Source: Natronosalvus rutilus
GTDB lineage: Archaea > Halobacteriota > Halobacteria > Halobacteriales > Natrialbaceae
NCBI RefSeq assembly: GCF_024204665.1
Contig: NZ_CP100355.1
Location: forward strand, 3,453,451-3,517,450
DNA: 64,000 nt
Reading direction: 5' to 3'
In this document: positions 7,132-15,362 of the stretch, piece after piece
Layout of the letters: each line of letters opens with the position of its first letter
How positions within the stretch are numbered: position 1 is the stretch's first letter
The notes under the pieces: model-generated
Seen by the model: the letters and a program-made list of their open reading frames with translations, nothing else
Databases searched by the model: none
Told to the model about the DNA's origin: nothing
Position numbers and translations under genes: made by a program

Positions 7132-10099
7132 GGTTCTGAATCAGGTAGTCTCGAATCGCGTCTATGAATTCGTCGTCGTCTCGGATTAGGTAACCAAGGT
7201 CGTATTCCACAACCAGCACGTCTAGAAGGATACGTTCGATTTCAGCGATGGTTTGCTGGTTCGTCTTCCACCCGTTGTACCCACGGTCAACACGTTCTCG
7301 GAACTGGAAAACGATTTCTTCTGCTACCACTTCGGCTTCTTCCTCGGAATCAACTGCGTCCGGTGTCTCTTCGGTGAGATGAGTATAGATAGCGAACTCA
7401 GCATTGTCCATCCCTTGTTCTTCAGCTTCCTCTTCAACACCCAATATTCCCTCTTCGACCGATTTCAGGGCTTCAACAGCCTCGGGGTCGCTTATCTCAT
7501 CTCGCTGCCAGCGTTCGACTATGTCAGTGACGCGTTCACTGAGGCGTTTGTAGCGTGGGTTCTGGTTCTCTCGGGGATGAAGATGGTCGCGAGTAGCGTG
7601 GGCAATCTGTGACGCTTTCACACCCGGATTATCCAGCCCCTCGACGTCTTCGAGGTACTCTTCTCCGAGTTTGTATGTCGGGAAGTCACGCTTGATGTCG
7701 GTGATTTCGACGTTCTCGCTGATTATCTCGCGGGTCTTCTCGCGCATGTCCTCCTCGGGGCTATTGTCACCGGCAGTGGTCCGCTTGAACGCGACGTGAA
7801 TCCGACTCAGCCACTTGTAGTCACGTTCAATCCCTTCGTTGATGAGTCGCTTGTCCGGTGCAACGGACTCATAGAGGTTCTGAAGCCGCCGGAACCCCTG
7901 TTTGAATCTCCGACGTTCAGGATGAGTACTAACGCGTTCGACGGCTTCATAGGACGCCTCTTGGGTATCGTTTTTCGGTATCCCATCGAAGATGTCCAAT
8001 ACCGTCTCTAACTGGTCAACGAGGTCGTCGTAGAGGTCATCTTTATCGCGGGCAGCATAGGCTTTCGTCTCGGCGTCGTAGTCCAGTGCCTCGTCAATGT
8101 TCTCGAATACCCCTTGAAAGTCTACAATCTCGCCGTTCTCCTTCCCTTCGGCAGGTCGATTTGTCCGGGCGATAGCCTGCATGAGGTTGTGGTTTTTCAG
8201 ATTGCGGTCAAGATACATCGTCTTCAGAATCGGGGCGTCAAAGCCCGTCAGTAGCATGTTGTGGACGACCAGCAGTTTCGGGGTCTCCTCCTCGGCTTCC
8301 TCGTCAGTTTGCTTGAACGCCTTGATGATGCTGTCGCGTTCCTCGGGGTCTGTGTGGAATTGCTGAATCAGGTCAGGGTCATCCTTGGTCGCCGTATAGA
8401 GTACTTCGACGTCGTCCTTACCTCGATGGTCGATTAACCGTTCACCGTACATTGCTGCCGACCGCCGACTTGGCGTGACGACCATTCCCTTCCAGCCGTT
8501 CGGTGCAACGTGTTCATCGTAATGTTGGTCAATCTCTTCGACAACCCGGTCTACTCGAGGTTCGATTTCTGCAAGGGTAGTCGCGTTGACGTTTTCACGG
8601 ATGAGGTCACGTTTCTCGTTCGTACTTAGCCCGCGGAACTCGTGTTCGAACTCTTCGTCAAGGCCAGCCTCGTCAATCTCCCACTTCATCTCGTGACGAA
8701 GCGTGAAGTAGACTGGAAGAATCAGCCCGTCATCGATGCCCTGTTTGACTGAGTACCGGTGAAGATAGTCCTCACCTTCGGGTGAAAATTCGCGGAAGGT
8801 GTTTCGGTCCTCATAGCGTTCGCCCTCTCTGACCGGAGTTCCGGTGAAGCCGAAATGATAGCAGTCGGGAAGCGCAGCATCAAGACGACTGCCGAGGTCG
8901 GCTTCCATGAATCGGTGGGCTTCATCGGACATAACGATAACCTCGTCATTCCCCTGTACGTCCGGGTCTACGTCCTCGAACTTCTGGATGGTCGTGAGAA
9001 CGAGTTCACTTTGGCCGTCCTCAATAAGTTTCTGAAGATGTTTGATACTTTTGGCTTCAGTCCAGTGTTCTAGCGAGAGGTTGGCCAGCTGGTCCCGCAT
9101 TTGGCTGTTCAGCTTGTCCGTGTCCACGATGATGAACACCTGTGGGTTGCGGGCTACGTCCCGTGAGAGGAGATTCTGGGCCGCGTATAGCATTGTGAAG
9201 GACTTGCCTGACCCTTGAGTGTGCCAGATGAGACCCCGCTTGTGGACGTCCTCATGGACGCGGTGGAGAATCGCATTGACAGCGTAGTACTGCATGTAGC
9301 GCGGAACGATTTTCACGTCTCCGCCGGCACGCCGTTCGTAGAACACGAAGTTTTTCAGCAGGTCAAGTATGGTGTAGGGATTGCACAGTGCCATGATTGC
9401 CTGCATCATCTCATTGTCGTCCTCGTATTCTGGAGGCGCGTCGTTCCAAGGTTCGTAGAACTCCTTCGATGCACCTACTGCCCCGTAGCGGAGTTCCATT
9501 GTGTCGGCGGCAATGTTGAACAGTCCGGGGACGAACAGCCGTAGGACATTGTCTTCGTAGTCCAGCAGGTCGCTGACAGCATCATGCCAATCGTTGTCCT
9601 GTGCCCGACTCTTCAGTTCCATCGTCACTATCGGAATCCCGTTGACGAAAAGGTTCACGTCCGGACGGATGGTCTTCTCTCGAGAGACAGAGAACTGATT
9701 GACGGCGTGGAACCGGTTGTTCCCGGGGTTTTCGTGGTCAATCAGGTCAACGTAAATTGTTTCGGTCGAACCATCGTCGCGCTGTACAGAGAAGGTCTTG
9801 CCTTTGGTGAGTAGTTCGTGGAACGTGCGGTTCCCGTTCATTAAGTTCTCGACATCGAGGTCGCGCTTCAATGATGAAATGAACTTTTCGACGTTGTCCT
9901 CGGTCACCTCATCATTGAGTACGATGACCTGTTCTGTCAGAAGGTCCCAATAGACTACTTCGTTGCGTCGCCGGTCAAAAGCGTCATCAAGGATGTTTGC
10001 CCCTCGTCTCCCACCCTGTCCGTGGGTTTCCCATCCAATAGTGTCAAGCCACGATAGAAGCGAGAGTTCAACACCGCTTTCGGATGGGATTATCGTCAT
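7124..10099 (-). CDS. hsdR: Type I restriction endonuclease, R (translocase/nuclease) subunit
   Basis: Starting at ATG 10099 the protein has 991 residues, normal for HsdR. The N-terminal nuclease domain shows Asp147, Glu161 and Lys163 in RPDVNLFVNGIPIVTMELKS, the PD-(D/E)xK site. The SF2 helicase motor has Walker A TQGSGKS (294-300), SDEAH (DEAH at 392-395), FGFTGTP, and the later TGFDAP and QAIARTNRP motifs. HsdR cleaves DNA lacking the host methylation after ATP-driven translocation, in complex with HsdM and HsdS. Its ATG overlaps the stop of the upstream small membrane protein (TAATG), and its own end overlaps the metallopeptidase start. A frame extension to 10138 is not needed. Confidence 0.95.
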   Translation of the reverse strand: MTIIPSESGVELSLLSWLDTIGWETHGQGGRRGANILDDAFDRRRNEVVYWDLLTEQVIVLNDEVTEDNVEKFISSLKRDLDVENLMNGNRTFHELLTKGKTFSVQRDDGSTETIYVDLIDHENPGNNRFHAVNQFSVSREKTIRPDVNLFVNGIPIVTMELKSRAQDNDWHDAVSDLLDYEDNVLRLFVPGLFNIAADTMELRYGAVGASKEFYEPWNDAPPEYEDDNEMMQAIMALCNPYTILDLLKNFVFYERRAGGDVKIVPRYMQYYAVNAILHRVHEDVHKRGLIWHTQGSGKSFTMLYAAQNLLSRDVARNPQVFIIVDTDKLNSQMRDQLANLSLEHWTEAKSIKHLQKLIEDGQSELVLTTIQKFEDVDPDVQGNDEVIVMSDEAHRFMEADLGSRLDAALPDCYHFGFTGTPVREGERYEDRNTFREFSPEGEDYLHRYSVKQGIDDGLILPVYFTLRHEMKWEIDEAGLDEEFEHEFRGLSTNEKRDLIRENVNATTLAEIEPRVDRVVEEIDQHYDEHVAPNGWKGMVVTPSRRSAAMYGERLIDHRGKDDVEVLYTATKDDPDLIQQFHTDPEERDSIIKAFKQTDEEAEEETPKLLVVHNMLLTGFDAPILKTMYLDRNLKNHNLMQAIARTNRPAEGKENGEIVDFQGVFENIDEALDYDAETKAYAARDKDDLYDDLVDQLETVLDIFDGIPKNDTQEASYEAVERVSTHPERRRFKQGFRRLQNLYESVAPDKRLINEGIERDYKWLSRIHVAFKRTTAGDNSPEEDMREKTREIISENVEITDIKRDFPTYKLGEEYLEDVEGLDNPGVKASQIAHATRDHLHPRENQNPRYKRLSERVTDIVERWQRDEISDPEAVEALKSVEEGILGVEEEAEEQGMDNAEFAIYTHLTEETPDAVDSEEEAEVVAEEIVFQFRERVDRGYNGWKTNQQTIAEIERILLDVLVVEYDLGYLIRDDDEFIDAIRDYLIQNHG

Positions 10100-10434
10100 T
10101 AAAACCCCCTTGTTGCTGTCTCGTAGTTTGCTGTCCAAATGATTAGACCAATTAACACATACGCTAAGACTGTGATGACGGCTTTTACCGGTCTATCGAA
10201 CACCAATGCAACCAGTGGTATCATCGCGTTCACAAATTCCAAGATAACTATCCCTATCGTAGAGGCCAACTCCGAATTTGAACCTGAATACATTGGTGGG
10301 AGTATCTGTAAATACGTCAATAGAATATTGACGCCGAAAGCAAATGTCGAACCGGTGGCGTACATATTTCGCCATTGGCTTGGACCGGCGAGAAGATTTC
10401 CGATAGCGTAATTCAGACCTCGTTCACTAACCAT
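10099..10434 (-). CDS. Small three-helix membrane protein embedded in the Type I R-M operon
   Basis: A 111-residue protein from ATG 10434, which begins one base after the hsdS stop (TAGcATG). Its stop overlaps the hsdR start (TAATG). Three hydrophobic segments are visible: FAFGVNILLTYLQIL, STIGIVILEFVNAMIPLVALVF and AVITVLAYVLIGLIIW. No known domain is recognised. The tight coupling on both sides means it is made in step with the restriction enzyme. A membrane protein is not a standard part of Type I systems. It may anchor or regulate the complex, or simply be a linked unknown. A TTG at 10443 is an alternative start. Confidence 0.75.
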   Translation of the reverse strand: MVSERGLNYAIGNLLAGPSQWRNMYATGSTFAFGVNILLTYLQILPPMYSGSNSELASTIGIVILEFVNAMIPLVALVFDRPVKAVITVLAYVLIGLIIWTANYETATRGF

Positions 10435-10435
10435 G

Positions 10436-11809
10436 CTATGCAATTTCGCCGGCCACCTCTATGTTAGTGTCGGTTGTTCTGACTTTCCCCGCGAGGAGGT
10501 CTTGCATTAGTCCTTCTTTGAGATTTCTATATTGATTCTGAACTTTGATGTTCTCCGTTATACAATAGTCAATAGAACGAAGGTGTTCACCAATTTCTTT
10601 CTGTTCTTCTAAGGGGGGAACAGGAATAGTAACATTTTCTAGCACTGGTTTAATCACTTCAGTAAAGGTACTCCCCCACCCGAGACGGTTAAGATAGTCT
10701 TCCATTGTGGAAATACGATAATATAGGTACCAGGTGTCTAGTCTTTCTCCAGGAATCAAGTCTTTGAAGGCCCTACTGGTTGTTACCTCTACCTCATTCA
10801 CCGCACACAATCCAACAGTCGCTCTAGTAGTCAGAAGGACACTTTCAGGTGGGACAAGATTTGACGAGACTTCTTCCAAAGCGGCCTGAGTTACTGTTTG
10901 TTCAGTCTCAGCAATCGTTGGACCATCCAATGAACGAATATCTTCGGGAGTTGCCCATGGGATGTCACCTCCCCAATACTTATCTACACCAGTTGGGGGT
11001 TCTGTACGGCCAACAATCTCCGTGATATCGACCAATCTTTCAAGTGACCAATCTTTTGGAAGCTTTCCGAATATGGAATCGGTCTCTACCAATTCATGTT
11101 CACATACCCCGCGCTGTAGCAGATTCTGACCCAATCCTTTTTTTACTCGCCTATACCCCGATATGATTTCCTCGGTCTTCTGAATTACTTGGTCTACGGT
11201 GTAGAGTACAGCGGCAATTTCGCGCTGTTCTTTAAGAGGCGGCTGTGGCAAGAAAAACCGTTCCATTTGAGATTGGTTGATACTGGATTGACCCACAGCT
11301 GCCTTCGACATTCGGAAGAAAACATCTTGGGCCATCGGAGAATCATAGACATAGTAGGCAAAGAAGGGGTTGAACGCTTCCGAGGTGTATCGAATACGCA
11401 GGAGATTCATACCATGGTACAGCAGTTTTTCACCCCGATATATCGCGGTTTTTCCGATTTGTTCCCTACTATTGATATTACTGAAAAGTAAATCACCCGG
11501 CTTTAATTGGTCCTTGTTATAGGTTTGGTTATTCTCAATATACCCTACCTTTTCGTGGTTTACCACCCCATCAGCAATCGTTTCAATACGTGAGACTGGA
11601 ATACCATCGCCATCCTTATTTTGTGACTTAGATATGCCAGAACGAATATATTCGAGATGGTCTTCTGATTTTTCCCAAGTCCAGTCTTCGGGTAAATCGC
11701 CGAATGCAACGTGTTCTATATGCGCAGCTTGCGGTACGTTGGCAGTAGCCGATACACCCTCACTGTCATCATCTGCCACCGCTTCTAACGTTAGCTGGTC
11801 ATCACTCAT
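10436..11809 (-). CDS. hsdS: Type I restriction-modification specificity subunit
   Basis: A 457-residue protein with the duplicated HsdS plan. Target-recognition domain 1 starts at GDLPEDWTWEKSEDHLEYI and ends in the conserved FFLPQPPLKEQREIAAVLYT helix region. Domain 2 starts at GKLPKDWSLERLVDITEIV and ends in VTIPVPPLEEQKEIGEHL. The two half-sites recognise a bipartite DNA sequence and guide both methylation and cleavage; the target itself cannot be read from sequence. The start overlaps the hsdM end by 8 bases. The start at 11809 adds an acidic N-terminal leader of about 35 residues typical of halophiles. Confidence 0.95.
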   Translation of the reverse strand: MSDDQLTLEAVADDDSEGVSATANVPQAAHIEHVAFGDLPEDWTWEKSEDHLEYIRSGISKSQNKDGDGIPVSRIETIADGVVNHEKVGYIENNQTYNKDQLKPGDLLFSNINSREQIGKTAIYRGEKLLYHGMNLLRIRYTSEAFNPFFAYYVYDSPMAQDVFFRMSKAAVGQSSINQSQMERFFLPQPPLKEQREIAAVLYTVDQVIQKTEEIISGYRRVKKGLGQNLLQRGVCEHELVETDSIFGKLPKDWSLERLVDITEIVGRTEPPTGVDKYWGGDIPWATPEDIRSLDGPTIAETEQTVTQAALEEVSSNLVPPESVLLTTRATVGLCAVNEVEVTTSRAFKDLIPGERLDTWYLYYRISTMEDYLNRLGWGSTFTEVIKPVLENVTIPVPPLEEQKEIGEHLRSIDYCITENIKVQNQYRNLKEGLMQDLLAGKVRTTDTNIEVAGEIA

Positions 11810-13304
11810 AGTTTAGCACCTCCATGTGGCCGTCTATCCGCGTTTCAATCTCGTCTCGTTCAGCCTGGAGTTCACGTAGCTTCGCCAGTTCTTCTTCCAC
11901 GTCAACGTCTTCTTCGGGTTCAGCCGTATTAACGTACAGCGCGATGTTCAGGTTGTGGTCATTTTCCCGAATTTCGTCCAATGATACTGTCCGACTGACC
12001 CGTTCCTCAGTTGTCCACTCGCGGAAATTCTTAACGATGTGGTCAAGACCTTCGCCAGTGAGTTCATTCTGATTTGAGAGTTCCTCATAAAACGCTTCGT
12101 CGGCGGCGTGAATGAACTGCACTTCGGTCTCACGTTCGGTGGGCTTGTCGGTGTTCAGCACGAGGATAGCTGACGGAATTGAGTTGTTCTGAAAGAGGTT
12201 CTCGGGGAGGCCGATGATTGCTTCGACCAGGTCATTCTCCAGCATTGGCTTCCTATACCGCTGTTCATGCTTTCGGAACAGTACGCCGTGCGGGATGACG
12301 ATGGCCGCTTTCCCGCCAGTACCGTCCTTTTCGGGCTTCTTCAACTGCTTAGCCATATGCATGATGAACGCGTAGTCACCCCGGTCGGCACGCGGGAGTT
12401 TCTTGTGCCAATCAAAGCGGCTATACGGGTCGTCTTGGAGTTCACCTTTAGCCCAATCTGCGGAGAACGGGAAGTTGGCGAGAACTCGGTCAAACCGTGT
12501 GAGTTCGTTGGCGTCGTCGTCAGTGAATGCTGGATTCGATAGAGAATCCTCCCGTTCGATAGTACCCGTTAACCCGTGGATGGACAAGTTCATCCTCGCA
12601 ATTGCAGCAACATCGGGGTTGATTTCTTGCCCACTGAAGGTCAGTTTCGAGGGGTCGCCATTTTGGTCTTCACGATAATACCTTGCAGCCTCGATAAGCA
12701 TCCCACCAGAACCCACAGTCGGGTCGTGGAAGGTGTCACCATCTTCGAATTCATCCACGAGACGAACGCACAGACGGACGATGTGAGGCGGCGTAAAGAA
12801 CTGTCCACCGGACTTCCCCTCTTCTTCCGCGAAGTGGCGAACGAGGTCCATGTAGGCCTCTCCAAGCATGTCTGGTGGTACACTGTCACGGTCGAGGTCG
12901 TATCTGTTCAGATGTTCGACCAGCTTCCCGAGGCGGTCGTCGTTCAGCGCATCAGCGTCGATGTAATCGGCCCGAAAAACACCCTTCAATTCAGGGTTCT
13001 CCTCAACTAATGCATCGAAGGCTTCGTTCAGGGCTTGGTCAACGTTATCGCTGACCGACCGTAGGTCGTCCCACAGATAGCCTTCAGGGACAACGGGGAT
13101 ATCATAGAGATTCTTTCGACGGGCGAAATCCTCACCGTACTCTTCGACGTTTTCGGCATACTGCTTTTCGAACTCGTCGGAGGTGGATTTGTAGTAGACA
13201 AGTGGTAGAATATATTCCTTATAGTCGGTCGGGTCAACTGCATCTCGAATGATGTCCGCACATTTGAATAGGTGAGATTCCAGTTCGTCTAGCGAAATGG
13301 CCAT
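11802..13304 (-). CDS. hsdM: Type I restriction-modification N6-adenine methyltransferase subunit
   Basis: From ATG 13304 the protein has 500 residues; ATG 13331 is an alternative adding nine residues. The N-terminal helical domain is followed by the methyltransferase fold: GGQFFTPPHIVRL, SAM motif I as DPTVGSGGMLIEA, and catalytic motif IV as NFPF in place of the common NPPF. A C-terminal helical region (EEELAKLRELQAERDEIETRI) contacts HsdS. It methylates adenine in the target to protect the host. It is first in an operon whose members all overlap or abut (hsdM, hsdS, membrane protein, hsdR, metallopeptidase). Confidence 0.95.
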   Translation of the reverse strand: MAISLDELESHLFKCADIIRDAVDPTDYKEYILPLVYYKSTSDEFEKQYAENVEEYGEDFARRKNLYDIPVVPEGYLWDDLRSVSDNVDQALNEAFDALVEENPELKGVFRADYIDADALNDDRLGKLVEHLNRYDLDRDSVPPDMLGEAYMDLVRHFAEEEGKSGGQFFTPPHIVRLCVRLVDEFEDGDTFHDPTVGSGGMLIEAARYYREDQNGDPSKLTFSGQEINPDVAAIARMNLSIHGLTGTIEREDSLSNPAFTDDDANELTRFDRVLANFPFSADWAKGELQDDPYSRFDWHKKLPRADRGDYAFIMHMAKQLKKPEKDGTGGKAAIVIPHGVLFRKHEQRYRKPMLENDLVEAIIGLPENLFQNNSIPSAILVLNTDKPTERETEVQFIHAADEAFYEELSNQNELTGEGLDHIVKNFREWTTEERVSRTVSLDEIRENDHNLNIALYVNTAEPEEDVDVEEELAKLRELQAERDEIETRIDGHMEVLNYE

Positions 13305-13405
13305 GTCCAGTCTATCCCACTCACCTACCATATGTTCTACGGTAGGACTACGAGAGGTTCGAACAGGTGAGGAAAGGAATTAGCAAAACATTCTCCAAAA
13401 CCGTC

Positions 13406-13413
13406 TTTTATTA
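13406..13413 (+). promoter_or_regulatory. Probable TATA box of the small membrane protein gene at 13433
   Basis: TTTTATTA lies 20-27 bases before ATG 13433, fitting a leaderless transcript. The same 100-base divergent gap must hold the hsdM promoter on the other strand, but no single box stands out there. Confidence 0.45.
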
Positions 13414-13432
13414 TGATGTTATATGAGATTAC

Positions 13433-13738
13433 ATGTCGTCCAAAAATCCTTTCAGTATTCTCGTTTTGTTCCCCTACATTCTCGGGTCAACTGTTCACAC
13501 AGCCATGCAGCTTATCCTCTACTCACAGAATATCAGAACCTATGCGAACTGGGTCCTTGTAGAGGGTCAAACTGGAAACGACCAAACTGTGACACTCATT
13601 GAAGGAATTATCGACATTTGGCTTCCGGTTTATCTCAACCCACAACCTATCGATATCCTAATGGTATTGGGCCATTGGATATTGGGAATCTTTCTTTTGG
13701 TAATCATCCCGAATGGTTTTTGGGATAAGATTTCTTAG
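13433..13738 (+). CDS. Hypothetical small membrane protein, divergent from hsdM
   Basis: A 101-residue protein with two clear hydrophobic segments: NPFSILVLFPYILGSTVHTA near the start, and PIDILMVLGHWILGIFLLVI near the end, with a short polar loop between. It is transcribed away from the R-M operon from a shared intergenic region. No family is recognised and no function is proposed. Base composition matches the element rather than the host. Confidence 0.6.
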   Translation: MSSKNPFSILVLFPYILGSTVHTAMQLILYSQNIRTYANWVLVEGQTGNDQTVTLIEGIIDIWLPVYLNPQPIDILMVLGHWILGIFLLVIIPNGFWDKIS

Positions 13739-13903
13739 GAGTAGTCAGTCTTGGCATATCTTCTAATAACGACTACCGATGGGCGAAGAAATAGGTCCAG
13801 TGTCGAGGGAATAGTGCGGACTGATGAGACTCTGGACAAACTCTCCCCCTTTCAGGGTATTAATAATAATCTCCGAGATTAACCGGATTCCGTGACAACC
13901 CTT

Positions 13904-14083
13904 ATGGCCACTCCAATTGACGCCGATACAGCGCATGCCAACCTGAGTCAAGCCATTGGGATTCACCGCGGTCAAACCCGTTATGCCATTCTTTTTCCGT
14001 CCGACCCTGAGTCCAGACAGTCCATCCAAGAAGTAGTGAACGGGGTCCGCGGGGATATCGTTGCCCCATACTTAGCACCGTAA
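13904..14083 (+). CDS. Possible small protein, unknown
   Basis: From ATG 13904 (or GTG 13892) a 59-residue frame begins MATPIDADTAHANLSQAIGI and ends DIVAPYLAP. The composition is protein-like, with mixed acidic, hydrophobic and amide residues. No family is recognised and no clear promoter is seen. The opposite-strand frame at 13763-14029 is less protein-like. It may be real or a relic. Confidence 0.35.
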   Translation: MATPIDADTAHANLSQAIGIHRGQTRYAILFPSDPESRQSIQEVVNGVRGDIVAPYLAP

Positions 14084-14276
14084 CCTCCTACAAAGCCTCA
14101 TTCTCGCCAAGACGGATTTGTTATCGTGTTTCCACCGCGGTCTCGACGTGTCAACTTTGCGCCGTGCATGATACAGGGTATTCCCGTTGAACCTGTCCCC
14201 AGTCATATAGACAAGTACTGATTCCCCCTCTCAAGGGTGTCCTCAGGCGACTGGTTTGCACTACATCGACCCTCCC

Positions 14277-14467
14277 GCGTACCCTCCATTGGATACACTT
14301 TGTTCTTGTTCAGTTCTTCGGGTGGACTGCAGAACACCATGCACCGGGGTCGTTCCACAGCTGCTTGCTTATTAGAAGCTTAGACTAAGGGTATATAAGC
14401 AATCTGTTGCAGTGTATTACTAAAATTGGATGAAAGAAGTGGAACGACCCCGGTGCAGAGGGTACGC
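14277..14467. repeat. Nested inverted repeats around an AT-rich core in a gene-poor gap
   Basis: A perfect 19-bp inverted repeat (14340-14358, TGCACCGGGGTCGTTCCAC, against 14439-14457) flanks 80 bases of AT-rich DNA containing GTATATAAGC (14390-14399). A second perfect 10-bp inverted pair lies outside (14277-14286, GCGTACCCTC, against 14458-14467). On the right the two arms are contiguous; on the left 53 bases separate them. The stretch 14084-14384 holds no convincing gene. Possible readings are a cruciform or structured RNA, a protein-binding site, a small non-autonomous element, or an origin-like site. Confidence 0.75.
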
Positions 14468-14576
14468 TAGAATATTTTAGACCAATAGCAATAACTATTG
14501 CGCATATTGCTGTAGTGGTGTAGAGTATTTCTAAGACTACTGTACCAGCGAATAAATAGGAGGACCACACATTCAT
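14385..14576 (-). CDS. Possible small membrane protein coupled to the upstream gene
   Basis: ATG 14576 shares one base with the stop of the upstream gene (TGATG), which suggests translational coupling. The 63-residue product begins MNVWSSYLFAGTVVLEIL, continues as one long hydrophobic helix (to about IVIAIGLKY) and then changes character where the frame enters the inverted repeats at 14467. The last 25 or so residues are therefore encoded by repeat DNA, suggesting the original C-terminus was altered. No family is recognised. Confidence 0.45.
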   Translation of the reverse strand: MNVWSSYLFAGTVVLEILYTTTAICAIVIAIGLKYSSVPSAPGSFHFFHPILVIHCNRLLIYP

Positions 14577-15109
14577 CACATAATTATGTATATGGACACA
14601 AAGCCCCACAATAAAACAAGAACAGTGGTCCAATAGTGACTTCTTCTATCTGCTTGAGTTTTCACCCAATGTCGAAGTTTCACTAAGTTCAAGACCCGTT
14701 TTGTCTCGAAATTCGGTGAGTCAATAATTTTTTCAGTATCTCCATTTTCAAATTCAACTGCAACAATAGCCCGTTCGCCTTTAAAAACATCCTCTTCACT
14801 AATAGTTAAAGTACCTCCACCAGATTTTGGGTTTTTATGGATTAGTTCAATTTTTGTGGGTGTTTTAGAGATGTGGGTGTGTTCTCTTATTGTATGTGCC
14901 AACTCCGAGAACCCTCGTTCACCCTCTTCTAAGGTTGCAAAGTATTCTAATTTATCTCGGCCCTTGTCGATAGGTCTTTCCTGTTCAACTTCCCTAAGAT
15001 ATTCGATTCCAGACATCGAGTTTCGATAAAAGTATGAATATCGAGGATACCATAATGGTACAATTGCAATTAAGGCTGTGAGGATAACTCCAACTATTCG
15101 AAATCCCAT
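14576..15109 (-). CDS. Hypothetical protein with N- and C-terminal membrane helices
   Basis: The start ATG 15109 is preferred over GTG 15121 because a TATA-like box lies 25-33 bases upstream of it. The 177-residue protein has a first helix (FRIVGVILTALIAIVPLWY), a charged soluble middle of about 120 residues, and a last helix (YWTTVLVLLWGFVSIYIIM) that ends the protein. The middle contains ELAHTIREHTHISKTPTKIEL and GTLTISEEDVFKGERAIVAVE. No family is recognised. It appears to form a two-gene unit with the small membrane protein at 14385. Confidence 0.6.
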   Translation of the reverse strand: MGFRIVGVILTALIAIVPLWYPRYSYFYRNSMSGIEYLREVEQERPIDKGRDKLEYFATLEEGERGFSELAHTIREHTHISKTPTKIELIHKNPKSGGGTLTISEEDVFKGERAIVAVEFENGDTEKIIDSPNFETKRVLNLVKLRHWVKTQADRRSHYWTTVLVLLWGFVSIYIIM

Positions 15110-15133
15110 AGTGTTAACCACAATATCGTCCTT

Positions 15134-15142
15134 CTTATTTAT
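15134..15142 (-). promoter_or_regulatory. Probable TATA box for the gene starting at 15109
   Basis: On the minus strand this reads ATAAATAAG, 25-33 bases before ATG 15109, consistent with a leaderless transcript. Confidence 0.5.
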
Positions 15143-15189
15143 CGACGATAATGTTATTTTCTATACTCATTAATGGAACGGTAGATGTG

Positions 15190-15288
15190 TAGGGACCCTT
15201 AGAAATAATATAGGCTCTCTGCCACGAAATCTTTAGGCATGGGTCCCTATCACCCCTATCCTCACAAAACCCCCTTAAGGGGGGGGGG
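15190..15288. other. Non-coding stretch with a 9-bp inverted repeat and a C5TTAAG9 hairpin
   Basis: The 240-base gap 15122-15362 holds no gene. TAGGGACCC at 15190-15198 is the exact reverse complement of 15241-15249. A second structure is the palindrome CCCCCTTAAGGGGG at 15270-15283, extended by further G to 15288. It could be a transcript terminus or structured RNA; the direction is not clear. Confidence 0.5.
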
Positions 15289-15362
15289 TAGTCTCTTGAA
15301 AGCAAAACGCGAAACTAACACCAGTCATCAGCCAGTAATAACGAGGGACGTATAGAAGTTTA

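Noticed and set aside
13763-14029. 88-residue minus-strand frame
   Set aside because: No start context or domain; the opposite strand frame at 13904 is slightly more plausible.
14277-14467. Replication origin with ORB-type repeats
   Set aside because: The inverted repeats flank AT-rich DNA, but they do not match the haloarchaeal ORB pattern as I know it and no orc1/cdc6 gene is in the element.
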